A stretch of 17,638 bases of DNA, taken from WHSW01 sp036794585 (GTDB lineage: Bacteria > Actinomycetota > Thermoleophilia > Solirubrobacterales > 70-9). Shown piece after piece: positions 1-7,131 of this stretch. Numbering within the stretch: position 1 is the stretch's first letter; each line of letters opens with the position of its first letter. A program made the position numbers and the translations under genes. The notes beneath the pieces were generated by a model. It saw nothing but the letters and a program-made list of their open reading frames with translations, was not told where the DNA came from and did not search any database. The DNA lies in contig DAIRGH010000060.1 of the NCBI GenBank assembly GCA_036794585.1, positions 1 through 17,638 on the forward strand, read 5' to 3'.

Positions 1-3000
1 TCACGCGGAATACCTATCTGAAGGGCGCCACCGGCGCCGGCGGTCGCCGGCTTGACGGTGCAGTCGACGAGGTTGCAAATGAGGATGTAGCCGGTGTAGG
101 TGACCGCGTAGGGCTCGAGCCCGAGCGTGTGGTCGAACTCCTCGCTCGGCTGCGGCAGCAGCCCGCCGATGATCCTGATCTGGCCGCTGCCCATCGGCAG
201 CTCGCCGAGCGCGACCTCGTCGTAGACCGGCGCGGCGTCGCGCTCAGCCTCGTCTACGGAGGTGCCCGCAGTCCGTCCGCCCGCGGCCTCCCACGCGTCG
301 ATCGCGACCTCGTACTGGCGCGAGTTCGACTCGTCGCCACCCGTCTCCTGGTTCTGGATCGAGAACCCGAGCGGCGTCGGCTCGAAGGTCTGGCGCCGGT
401 TTCCCTTGTTGAAGCGAGCGCCCTCCTGGGCGACATCACGCGCCAGCGGGTCGCCGGTGGTCTCGTCGCCGTCGGTGGTGCTGAGGTCGAAGGTCACCTG
501 GCCGAGGTAGACGGTCTGGCGCTCGATCGCGTCGGGCGGAATCGGAGTCGCGAGGTCCTCGGTCAGCGCCGGGAGCGCCCTGAGCGCGCCGTCGGTGAGC
601 ACGAGGTTGCCACCGCCGCTCACGTACGCCTTCAGGGCGTCGATCCAGGCGTCCTTCTCCGCGTCGGTGTAGGTCCCCGTGCCGCCCGCGCCGCCCGCCG
701 GGGGCTCGAAGGTGGCGGAGCCGTCGAAGTCGTCGGGATCCTCGGCGAGGAAGTTGTCGACCCGGATCACGTAGTCGCCGGGTCCCGGGTTCTCGTACGT
801 CAGTTCCTCGAAGTTCGTCGTGCCCCCCACCGAGGCGGCTTCGGCGACCTCGGTCTCGTCGCCGTTCTCCTCGACGAAATACAGGTACATGTCGAAGTCG
901 TCCTCGATGTTCGCCCAGTCGATGCGCACGGTGACCGAGCCGTTCGCCTCGTTGGGAGCGATCGTGAACGGGAAGTCCTCGAACGTGGTCGGGAAGCGGG
1001 ATCCGAGGCCCGGATTGGTGTCCTCCTGGCTTTGGAAGGTGAAGTCGGCGGTCGGGGGACCCACGGGGCCGGGGTCGACGAAGTTGCCGGTGAAGCCGGG
1101 CAGCGCGTCGTCGGCGAGGACGAGCGAGTCGAGCCCGGCAAGCGGCTGCGTGCCCGCGATCACCGCATCCGGGTCGACGGCCTGGAACTTCTCGGCGGGA
1201 TCCTCGATGTAGTTGTTGAGCTCTCCGAAGAAGTCGGTGTTGGCGACGTCGTACCCCGCGAGCAGTCCGGGCTCGTCGCCTCCGGTGGCGCCGTCGCTGG
1301 TCGCGCGGCCCTGCGTGAAGTCGATGTTCATCCTGCTGACCAGCGAGGGGCTCGGCGTCTGGAAGAGCTCGACGATGTCGCCGAACAGGACCGCGCGCCA
1401 CTCCACCGGCTCGCCCGGATTGCCGACCTTGAACGCCTGCGGCCGATTGACCGCGGCGGTGACGCCGGCCTGAAGGTACGCAGGCGACTGGTTGTAGTCC
1501 TCGGTCACCGTGATCCAGTCCTCGTCGTCCCCGGGCACTCCCGGCGGCGGCGGTTCGACCCCCGGGTGCTCGTCACAGCCGCGGCACTGGATCGCGAGCG
1601 CGGCGATCCCGGGACCGACGCCGGAGAAGTTCTGCGTCGTCACGTCGATCCGCATGCCGCCGTTGAAGATGTTCTTGTTCGCGTCGGGCGAGCCGTCGGC
1701 CGGCTGAGGTCCGCGCTTGACTGTGAACGGGAACTTGATCGTCTGATCGGTGGGGTCGAAGGTGGCGACCTGGCCGTCGATGTCGGTCTGGGCCTCGGTC
1801 CCGGGCGGCGGGCCCTCGTCAAACACCTTCTCGTCGCGGGTGCGCCGCAAGCCGGGCACGTAGCCCTGCGCGCCCGCCGGGTCGAACTGGTAACTCTGCG
1901 GATCGACCATCTCCGCGAGGTGCGCGTAGATCAGGGCCTTGTTGCCGTCGACGTGCAGCTGCTCGGTGTGGGGATCGAAGTTGATGTTCTTGTCCAGGTG
2001 CGAGAACGACATCTCGTTGTCGATCCCGTCGGCGCCGAGCCCGATCGACGAGTCGAAGTAGTCGCCGACCGCGCCGGTGACCGTGTAGTTGATGGTGTCG
2101 TAGACCGTGCCCCAGGTCTGGCCGTAGATCGGGAAGCACGGATTGCCCAGCGGTAAGCCACCGACCTCCGGCACCTCGGGCACGCAGTCGGGCGGTGGGT
2201 CGCTGTTGGGCTGGATCGCAGGCGACCACAGCAGCGCTTGCTCGGAGGCGCGGTGGATCGCGATCGCCGTGTCGCGGATCCGGTGGTCCTTGCCGAAGTC
2301 GTGCCGGCCGTGCGGCAGCAGCGTGAACGAGAGCGCGTCGGCGAACGGCTGGCCGTGGAGATCGTCGCCGGCGGCGAACTCGGCGCCCGTCGACTCCTTG
2401 ACGTCGTCGAGATAGGCGGCCAGGCCGCGGCTCTCGGGCTCCGACAGCCCGCTGTAGGGGCGGAAGGAGAAGCCGATGTCGGGCCAGTCGCGGTTCAGGT
2501 CGACGCCGTTGCCGTTGTAGCGCTGGAAGAAGAAGCCGCCCTCCGAGACCGAGCCGCGCCGCCACCCGTCGGGGTTCGGATAGGTGAAGTAGATGATGGT
2601 CTTCTCCAGGACGTCGGCGAAGGTCGGCGCGTTGGGATCGACCGCGGTCGGCACGACCGTCTCATCGGACCTGCCGGTCGTCTCGGCCGTGACCAGGTCC
2701 TCCATCGCCCGGGTTCCCCCCTCGAGCCCGGCGCGCTCGATCCCGTGAATCGACAGCGAGAGCACGTAGCGCTTCTTGCCGGCGTCGGGGACGGTCTCGT
2801 CGGTGACCCGGAGCACGATCAGGTCCGAGCGGTTGCGCTGGATGTCGGAGGTCGGGAGGCCGGCGGAGTGGTACTCGGGCTTCGGGTCGTACTCGAGCGG
2901 CAGGTCGTTGCCGGGGAAGACGTCGGCGCCCGAGCTGCCGACGCCAAGGTCGGCGTCAGCGGGGCCCTCGCCGGGGCCGTTCGCGCCGAGCTGGCCGTCG

Positions 3001-3344
3001 AGCACCTGGACCTCCAGGTACCGGCGCCACTGGGGATGGGCGGCGCTCGAGTTCATGTACTCGATTGCGTCCAGGAACTCCTGGATCTGGATGAACTGCG
3101 TCGCGCGCCCAACCACGGTGCCCTGCGCGTTCGGCGAGCACGGCGGAACGGCGGGCACGCAGCCCGCAAGCGGATCGGGGAACACGCGCCCGAAGCCGGA
3201 GTAGGTGGCGTCGTTGGTCGCCACCGGCGTCGCTGAGGCGGGTGCCGCCTGCAGGGCGAACAGCGCTCCCGCCAGCGCGACCAGCTTCAGGGCTCCGCTC
3301 AACCGCGGCGCGCGCAAGCTCAGTCCGATTCCGTGAATACCCAA
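1..3344 (-). CDS. Secreted M14-family zinc carboxypeptidase, multidomain, 3' end outside window
   Basis: Reading the minus strand gives one open frame of about 1114 codons with no stop before the window edge. I chose the TTG at 3344 because a GGGGGAG ribosome site lies 9 bases upstream and an in-frame TAA lies just before it. The next ~37 residues form a signal peptide (basic start, ALKLVALAGALFALQ core, APASA cut site), so the product is exported. M14 signatures: HGIE at 200-203 (zinc His and Glu), NPDG at 257-260, NRDW at 284-287 (substrate-binding Asn-Arg), PHG at 345 (third zinc His) and a DNEMSFS segment whose E444 is the probable catalytic Glu. After a beta-rich linker (about 470-640), residues ~649-1095 look like a GATase/ThuA-type alpha/beta domain interrupted at ~757-885 by a PPC-like beta domain (GDYVIRVDNF). 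The peptidase call is firm. The C-terminal domain calls are by eye. Substrate is unknown. Confidence 0.88.
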   Translation of the reverse strand, partial: MGIHGIGLSLRAPRLSGALKLVALAGALFALQAAPASATPVATNDATYSGFGRVFPDPLAGCVPAVPPCSPNAQGTVVGRATQFIQIQEFLDAIEYMNSSAAHPQWRRYLEVQVLDGQLGANGPGEGPADADLGVGSSGADVFPGNDLPLEYDPKPEYHSAGLPTSDIQRNRSDLIVLRVTDETVPDAGKKRYVLSLSIHGIERAGLEGGTRAMEDLVTAETTGRSDETVVPTAVDPNAPTFADVLEKTIIYFTYPNPDGWRRGSVSEGGFFFQRYNGNGVDLNRDWPDIGFSFRPYSGLSEPESRGLAAYLDDVKESTGAEFAAGDDLHGQPFADALSFTLLPHGRHDFGKDHRIRDTAIAIHRASEQALLWSPAIQPNSDPPPDCVPEVPEVGGLPLGNPCFPIYGQTWGTVYDTINYTVTGAVGDYFDSSIGLGADGIDNEMSFSHLDKNINFDPHTEQLHVDGNKALIYAHLAEMVDPQSYQFDPAGAQGYVPGLRRTRDEKVFDEGPPPGTEAQTDIDGQVATFDPTDQTIKFPFTVKRGPQPADGSPDANKNIFNGGMRIDVTTQNFSGVGPGIAALAIQCRGCDEHPGVEPPPPGVPGDDEDWITVTEDYNQSPAYLQAGVTAAVNRPQAFKVGNPGEPVEWRAVLFGDIVELFQTPSPSLVSRMNIDFTQGRATSDGATGGDEPGLLAGYDVANTDFFGELNNYIEDPAEKFQAVDPDAVIAGTQPLAGLDSLVLADDALPGFTGNFVDPGPVGPPTADFTFQSQEDTNPGLGSRFPTTFEDFPFTIAPNEANGSVTVRIDWANIEDDFDMYLYFVEENGDETEVAEAASVGGTTNFEELTYENPGPGDYVIRVDNFLAEDPDDFDGSATFEPPAGGAGGTGTYTDAEKDAWIDALKAYVSGGGNLVLTDGALRALPALTEDLATPIPPDAIERQTVYLGQVTFDLSTTDGDETTGDPLARDVAQEGARFNKGNRRQTFEPTPLGFSIQNQETGGDESNSRQYEVAIDAWEAAGGRTAGTSVDEAERDAAPVYDEVALGELPMGSGQIRIIGGLLPQPSEEFDHTLGLEPYAVTYTGYILICNLVDCTVKPATAGAGGALQIGIPR

Positions 3345-3460
3345 ACCCGGTTACTCCCCCGCGCGCACGTTAGAACGTGGTGCTCGCGCGTGCGCCGGTT
3401 CCGAGACGCGATTAGAGTGCGCGGCCGTTCAAGCGAAGACACAAGGGAGCGAAGACAACG
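3345..3460. promoter_or_regulatory. Divergent intergenic region with CACGTT-AG-AACGTG palindrome
   Basis: This 116-base gap separates the divergent peptidase and SDR genes and must hold both promoters. A perfect inverted repeat with 6-base arms, CACGTT AG AACGTG, lies at 3366-3379 and could bind a dimeric regulator. A possible -10 for the SDR is TAGAGT at 3413-3418, with no convincing -35. An AAGGGAG ribosome site at 3443-3449 lies 11 bases before the SDR ATG. The promoter assignments are inference. Confidence 0.35.
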
Positions 3461-4291
3461 ATGGGACTGCTCGACGGCAAGGCGGCGATCGTCACGGGAT
3501 CGGCGCGGGGCATTGGTCGCGCGACGGCGGAGCTGTTCGTCCGCGAAGGCGCGAAGGTGCTGATCAACGACATCGATGGCGACGTCGCCGAGCAGGCAGC
3601 AGGTGAGATCGATGGCGAGACTGCGGTCTTCGCCGGCGATCTAACCAAGGACGGGGTCCCGGACGAACTGGTGGCGAAGGCGAACGAGGCGTTCGGCTCG
3701 GTCGACATCCTGGTCAACAACGCCGGCTACACCTGGGACGGGGTCGTCCACAAGATGAGCGACGAGCAGTTTCAGGCGATGCTCGACATCCACACGATCG
3801 TGCCGTTCCGGATGATCCGCGCGCTCTCCCCGACCTGGCGCGAGGCGGCGAAGGCCGAGCGTGGCGAGGGCAAGGAGGTGTTCCGCAAGGTCGTCAACAT
3901 CTCCTCGATCTCGGGCACGATGGGCAACGCCGGCCAGGCCAACTACTCCTCGGCCAAGGCTGGAGTCGTCGGGCTGACGAAGACGATCGCCAAGGAGTGG
4001 GGCGCGCTGAAGATCAACGTCAACGCGGTCGCCTTCGGGTTCATCGAGACGCGCCTGACCCAGGCGAAGGAGAAGGGCGAGGAGATCGAGGCCGCGGGCG
4101 GGGAGAAGGTCGCGCTCGGGATCCCGGAGCAGATGCGCGCGATGGCCTCCGCGATCATCCCCCTCGGGCGCCCTGCCTCACCCGAGGAGGCCGCCGGTCC
4201 CGTGCTCTTCCTCTGCTCCGAGCACGCCAACTACGTGCACGGACAGGTGCTGAACGTCACCGGCGGTCAGTTCGGAGGCATGTACACCTAG
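3461..4291 (+). CDS. SDR family oxidoreductase, FabG-like
   Basis: A 276-residue cytoplasmic short-chain dehydrogenase, probably NADP(H)-dependent, reducing a 3-oxoacyl thioester or a related ketone. The Rossmann motif TGSARGIG is at 12-19, NNAG at 86-89, and the catalytic triad is S149, Y162 and K166 (YSSAK). The C-terminus has the usual PLGRPASPEE and VTGG elements. Two differences from housekeeping FabG are visible: an insert at about 124-142 (PTWREAAKAERGEGKEVF) before the Ser strand, and His111 where FabG has the helix-4 Asn of the catalytic tetrad. The ATG follows an AAGGGAG site at 11 bases. Its TAG stop shares a CTAG with the convergent gene. The family is certain. The substrate is not, and it lies alone rather than in a fab cluster, so it may be a specialised acyl-CoA reductase. 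Confidence 0.9.
   Translation: MGLLDGKAAIVTGSARGIGRATAELFVREGAKVLINDIDGDVAEQAAGEIDGETAVFAGDLTKDGVPDELVAKANEAFGSVDILVNNAGYTWDGVVHKMSDEQFQAMLDIHTIVPFRMIRALSPTWREAAKAERGEGKEVFRKVVNISSISGTMGNAGQANYSSAKAGVVGLTKTIAKEWGALKINVNAVAFGFIETRLTQAKEKGEEIEAAGGEKVALGIPEQMRAMASAIIPLGRPASPEEAAGPVLFLCSEHANYVHGQVLNVTGGQFGGMYT
4288..4291. other. CTAG shared by two convergent stop codons
   Basis: The four bases CTAG are their own reverse complement. The plus-strand SDR ends with TAG at 4289-4291 and the minus-strand DUF559 gene ends with TAG read from 4290 to 4288. The genes therefore overlap by four bases and there is no room for a terminator between them. Confidence 0.95.
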
Positions 4292-5247
4292 GCGGCCGTC
4301 CGCTGTGCGAGGGCAGACCTGAGGTCGGCCGCGAGCGCATGAGGCTGGTCGTGCAGCTGCCGCCAGGTGATGCGGATGCAGCGAAAGCCGGCGGCGACGA
4401 GCGCGCGGTCGCGGGCCCGGTCGACCTCGAACGCGACGCGATCCAGGTGGTGCTTGCGGCTGTCGAGCTCAACCACGAGGCGGGCATCACGCCAGAGGCA
4501 GTCGACCTCGAGCCGGCGCCCACCGACTTCCACCCAGGCGTTGATCTCGGGTCGCGGCAGGTCATGCCGGCGCAGGAATCGAAGGAACCGCACCTCCAGC
4601 TCACTACGAGTGATCCCCGTACCGAGCCCAGGCTCGCCGAGGATCGCGCGCAGATTCGCCATCCCCCGGCGGCGCGGGTAGCGCTCCATCAGTTCCGGCA
4701 ATGAGGGAGAGTCGGCCAGGCCGAGCCTCTCGGCCGTGGCGATCGCCTGCTCGAGCCGCTCTCGGCTGAGGACGGCCGCGAGATCCAGGAGCGTGCGGGC
4801 GACAGTGGTCACCCGGATGCGATCGCGGACGACCAGCTCATCGGATGCCAGCGCCACCCGGTGGAATCGGAGTCCCCGGCGCTCCGCCACGCGACGCGGT
4901 ACGGAAACGTCGATGCGACGCCCTTCTCCCGTACCCAGCCCCGACAACGCCCCACCCGCGAGATGGCTGAGCGCGGCGCCGCGGCCGCCGGCCAATACGG
5001 CCGCCATCCACCTGCCGTGGCTAGCGAGCACGCGGTGACCGACGGCGTAGACGCTGCGATGCACGACGTGAAGTCGGTCGGTGCGTAGACGGTGATCGAT
5101 CGCGTCCGCGCCGAAGCCCAGGCTCATCAGCTGGGTACGGGAAACGACTCCGTATTGACGGCGCGCAAGCTCGGCAATCTGCCGCTCCCGCTGACGAGAG
5201 GAGAGTTTGCCGTCAGATAGGCGGCTAACTCTCCCCTCGTCATACAT
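4288..5247 (-). CDS. AbiEi-N winged helix plus DUF559 (Vsr-like nuclease fold) protein
   Basis: A 319-residue protein of a lineage-expanded actinobacterial family. Residues ~20-72 (ELARRQYGVVSRTQL, then RLHVVHRSVYAVG) match the N-terminal winged-helix domain of AbiEi-type antitoxins. The middle (about 75-170) is a conserved linker region. Residues ~213-310 form a DUF559/PD-(D/E)XK-like fold: E216/E218 in a helix, D249 in LEVDCLW, and E260-x-D262 in VVELDSRKHH. Such residues would suit a metal-dependent nuclease. Activity is unproven for the family as far as I know. No AbiEii toxin lies next to it, so a toxin-antitoxin role is not supported here. The ATG at 5247 is the only good start seen; its ribosome site is weak. 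It follows the 5341-6186 SDR on the same strand after 93 bases and may be cotranscribed. Confidence 0.8.
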   Translation of the reverse strand: MYDEGRVSRLSDGKLSSRQRERQIAELARRQYGVVSRTQLMSLGFGADAIDHRLRTDRLHVVHRSVYAVGHRVLASHGRWMAAVLAGGRGAALSHLAGGALSGLGTGEGRRIDVSVPRRVAERRGLRFHRVALASDELVVRDRIRVTTVARTLLDLAAVLSRERLEQAIATAERLGLADSPSLPELMERYPRRRGMANLRAILGEPGLGTGITRSELEVRFLRFLRRHDLPRPEINAWVEVGGRRLEVDCLWRDARLVVELDSRKHHLDRVAFEVDRARDRALVAAGFRCIRITWRQLHDQPHALAADLRSALAQRTAA

Positions 5248-5340
5248 GGGCGGAGGGTGGCGGCCCGGGACGCGCGCGGGGTGCGCGGAATGTGGCGGGA
5301 GCGTGACGCGGGCTTCCCCCTTATTGCCCGTTGTTGTTCG

Positions 5341-6186
5341 TCAGCCGCTACGCGGGCGTCTTGCCTCGGCCGGGGGCTCGCCGCTTTCGCCCGGGGGCCA
5401 GGACCCGAACCAGTTGTCGCGGGCGCCGTCGAGGGTGATCACGGTGCCGGAGAAGAAGTCCCCCGCCGGAGAGACGAGGTAGGTGATCAGCCAGGCCATC
5501 TCGTCCTCGGTGCCGAGGCGGCCGAGCGGCACGGTCCCGGGGATCGCCTTCACCACCTCGGGCGGGTACTTGGTCCGCATCGTCTCGGTGTCGAACTGGC
5601 CGGCGGCGACCGCGCACAGCCGGATCCCGAACCGCGCCCACTCGATCGACAGCGTCCGCATCATGTTCTCCACCGCCGCCCGCGCGGCGCCCGAGTGGAC
5701 CATCCCCGGCATCCCGTTGTGCGGCGAGATCGTCACGCTGATCACCTTCCCCTCGCCCTGCGGGATGAACGCCTTGGTCGCGGCGGCGTGGGTCATCAGC
5801 CAGGTGCCGGTGACGTTGAGCTCGATCACCGTCCGAAAGCCCTTCGGCGAGATCGCCTCGGCCGGGCTCAGGAACTGCCCGCCGGCGTTGTTGACCAGGG
5901 CGTCCAAACGCCCGTGACGTTCGAGGACACCGTCAACAAGGGAGCTCACGGCTTCTTCGTCGCGAATGTCCATCGGAACTGCTTCGCCGCGGCCGCCGAG
6001 CGAGCCGATGTCGGCGACGAGCGCGTCGAGGGGTTCGGAACGCCGCCCACACCCGACGACGACCGCGCCCAGCCCCGCGAGCTCCAGCGCCGTCGCCCTA
6101 CCCAGCCCCGTTCCCGCACCGGACACGAGACAGACCTTCCCCTCGAGAAGCCCGGGCGCAAAGATTCGCGACTCGCCATCCTGCAT
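5341..6186 (-). CDS. SDR oxidoreductase, PECR/DECR-like (2-enoyl-CoA reductase group)
   Basis: A 281-residue SDR. The cofactor motif SGAGTGLG is at 22-29 and NNAGG at 99-103. The sequence around 99-113 (NNAGGQFLSPAEAISPKG) and 163-171 (VHSGAARAA) follows mammalian peroxisomal trans-2-enoyl-CoA reductase (PECR) closely, from memory. In this branch the classical Tyr and Lys of YxxxK are replaced, here by His164 and Arg169, so it is an enoyl-CoA or dienoyl-CoA reductase type rather than a ketone reductase. The likely role is NADPH-dependent reduction of an unsaturated acyl-CoA. The start is the ATG at 6186: the frame is open for 47 more codons upstream, but that part has no SDR features and overlaps the divergent gene. 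The C-terminal tail after TLDG is Pro-rich and slightly long. Substrate is inferred. Confidence 0.85.
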   Translation of the reverse strand: MQDGESRIFAPGLLEGKVCLVSGAGTGLGRATALELAGLGAVVVGCGRRSEPLDALVADIGSLGGRGEAVPMDIRDEEAVSSLVDGVLERHGRLDALVNNAGGQFLSPAEAISPKGFRTVIELNVTGTWLMTHAAATKAFIPQGEGKVISVTISPHNGMPGMVHSGAARAAVENMMRTLSIEWARFGIRLCAVAAGQFDTETMRTKYPPEVVKAIPGTVPLGRLGTEDEMAWLITYLVSPAGDFFSGTVITLDGARDNWFGSWPPGESGEPPAEARRPRSG

Positions 6187-6222
6187 CGCGACGCCAGGGT
6201 ATAGCTCTACTCTCCGCGCGCG
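6187..6222. promoter_or_regulatory. 36-base divergent promoter spacer
   Basis: Only 36 bases separate the ATG codons of the divergent SDR (6186) and MBL-fold hydrolase (6223). An AT-richer GGTATAGCTCTACT segment at about 6198-6211 is the only plausible -10 material for either strand. No Shine-Dalgarno is evident for either gene, so short-leader or leaderless transcripts are possible. This is inference from spacing. Confidence 0.3.
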
Positions 6223-7131
6223 ATGAGGGTCCGCGCCGAGTCCAGGCGGCTGACCGGGCCGCTGCCCGGCGGCACCGGCGAGGGCACCACCGTCGCGGTC
6301 GAGCCGCTGCTGGTGGGCCGCATGCACGCCCCGCGTGCCTTCTTCGAGGGCGAGCGCAGGCTCACGACCGCGCGCCTGCTGGGGATCGGCAGCTCACGGA
6401 GAAGCTGGTGGGCCGTCCCTGTGCCCGCCTTCCTGATCCACCACCCGACGGCCGGCCCGTTCTTGGTCGACACCGGTCTGCACCCGTCGGTCGCCTCGAA
6501 GCCGGAGGCGAATCTCGGGCGGCTGATCTCCAACTTCGCCCATCCCGAGCTCGCCCCCGGGCAGGATCTTCCCGCGCAGCTGCGCGCCCGCGGGATCGAC
6601 CCGAAGTCGATCCGCTTGGTGGTGATGACGCACCTGCACATCGACCACGCCTCGGGCATGGCGGAGTTCCCCACCGCAACCTTCGTGCTCACCGAGGACG
6701 AGTGGGTCGCAGCGACCTCCGACAGCCGCCCGCTCCTGCGCGGCTACCGCCCCGCTCACTACGACTACGCCTTCGACTACCGCACGCTCAGCTACAGCGG
6801 CGAGCGCATCGCCTCCTACTCGACCTTCGGCCGCACCTTCGACCTGTTCGGCGACGGCAGCGTCCGGCTCGCCTTCACCCCCGGCCACAGCGCGGGCCAC
6901 CAGTCGGTGATCTGCCGCCTGTCCGACCGCGACTTCGTGATCGCCGGCGACGCGATCTACACGCTCGACCAGCTCAAGGACGCGCCCGAGCCGCCGCGCC
7001 CCGTTGACCGCCACAACTGGCGTCGCTCCATGCGCGAGCTGCAGCTGTTCGCGCGGCAGTACCCCAAGGCCGTGATCGTCCCCGGCCACGACCCATTTCA
7101 CTGGGAGACGCTGAAGAAGCGCTACGAGTGA
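6223..7131 (+). CDS. Metallo-beta-lactamase-fold hydrolase, AHL-lactonase-like
   Basis: A 302-residue cytoplasmic MBL-fold enzyme. The dinuclear zinc motif THLHIDH gives H137, H139, D141 and H142. Further ligands are H222 or H226 in TPGHSAGH, D243 in IAGDAIY and H289 in VPGHDPFHW. The strand pair VPVPAFLIHH and LVDTGLHP (about 65-88) followed by the long helical insert is typical of the AttM/AiiA N-acyl-homoserine lactonase group, so lactone or ester hydrolysis is the likely chemistry. Quorum-quenching is only a possibility. The first ~22 residues are not conserved in the fold. I kept the ATG at 6223, although a GTG at codon 24 is an alternative. Its 3' end overlaps the convergent acyltransferase gene by 10 bases. 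Confidence 0.87.
   Translation: MRVRAESRRLTGPLPGGTGEGTTVAVEPLLVGRMHAPRAFFEGERRLTTARLLGIGSSRRSWWAVPVPAFLIHHPTAGPFLVDTGLHPSVASKPEANLGRLISNFAHPELAPGQDLPAQLRARGIDPKSIRLVVMTHLHIDHASGMAEFPTATFVLTEDEWVAATSDSRPLLRGYRPAHYDYAFDYRTLSYSGERIASYSTFGRTFDLFGDGSVRLAFTPGHSAGHQSVICRLSDRDFVIAGDAIYTLDQLKDAPEPPRPVDRHNWRRSMRELQLFARQYPKAVIVPGHDPFHWETLKKRYE

Noticed and set aside
129..2156. A 675-codon plus-strand open frame across the peptidase region
   Set aside because: Its translation is Val/Arg/Gly-rich with no domain. The minus-strand frame shows a signal peptide and complete M14 motifs, so the plus frame is a high-GC antisense shadow.
2238..3236. A 332-codon plus-strand open frame
   Set aside because: It is antisense to the catalytic part of the M14 peptidase, has low-complexity composition and no recognisable domain.
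4288..5247. A complete AbiE toxin-antitoxin system
   Set aside because: Only the AbiEi-like N-terminal domain is present, and no nucleotidyltransferase toxin gene lies on either side.
6187..6327. A 47-residue N-terminal extension of the PECR-like SDR
   Set aside because: It overlaps the divergent hydrolase gene and is Arg/Gly/Pro-rich with no SDR feature. The ATG at 6186 fits the family start.
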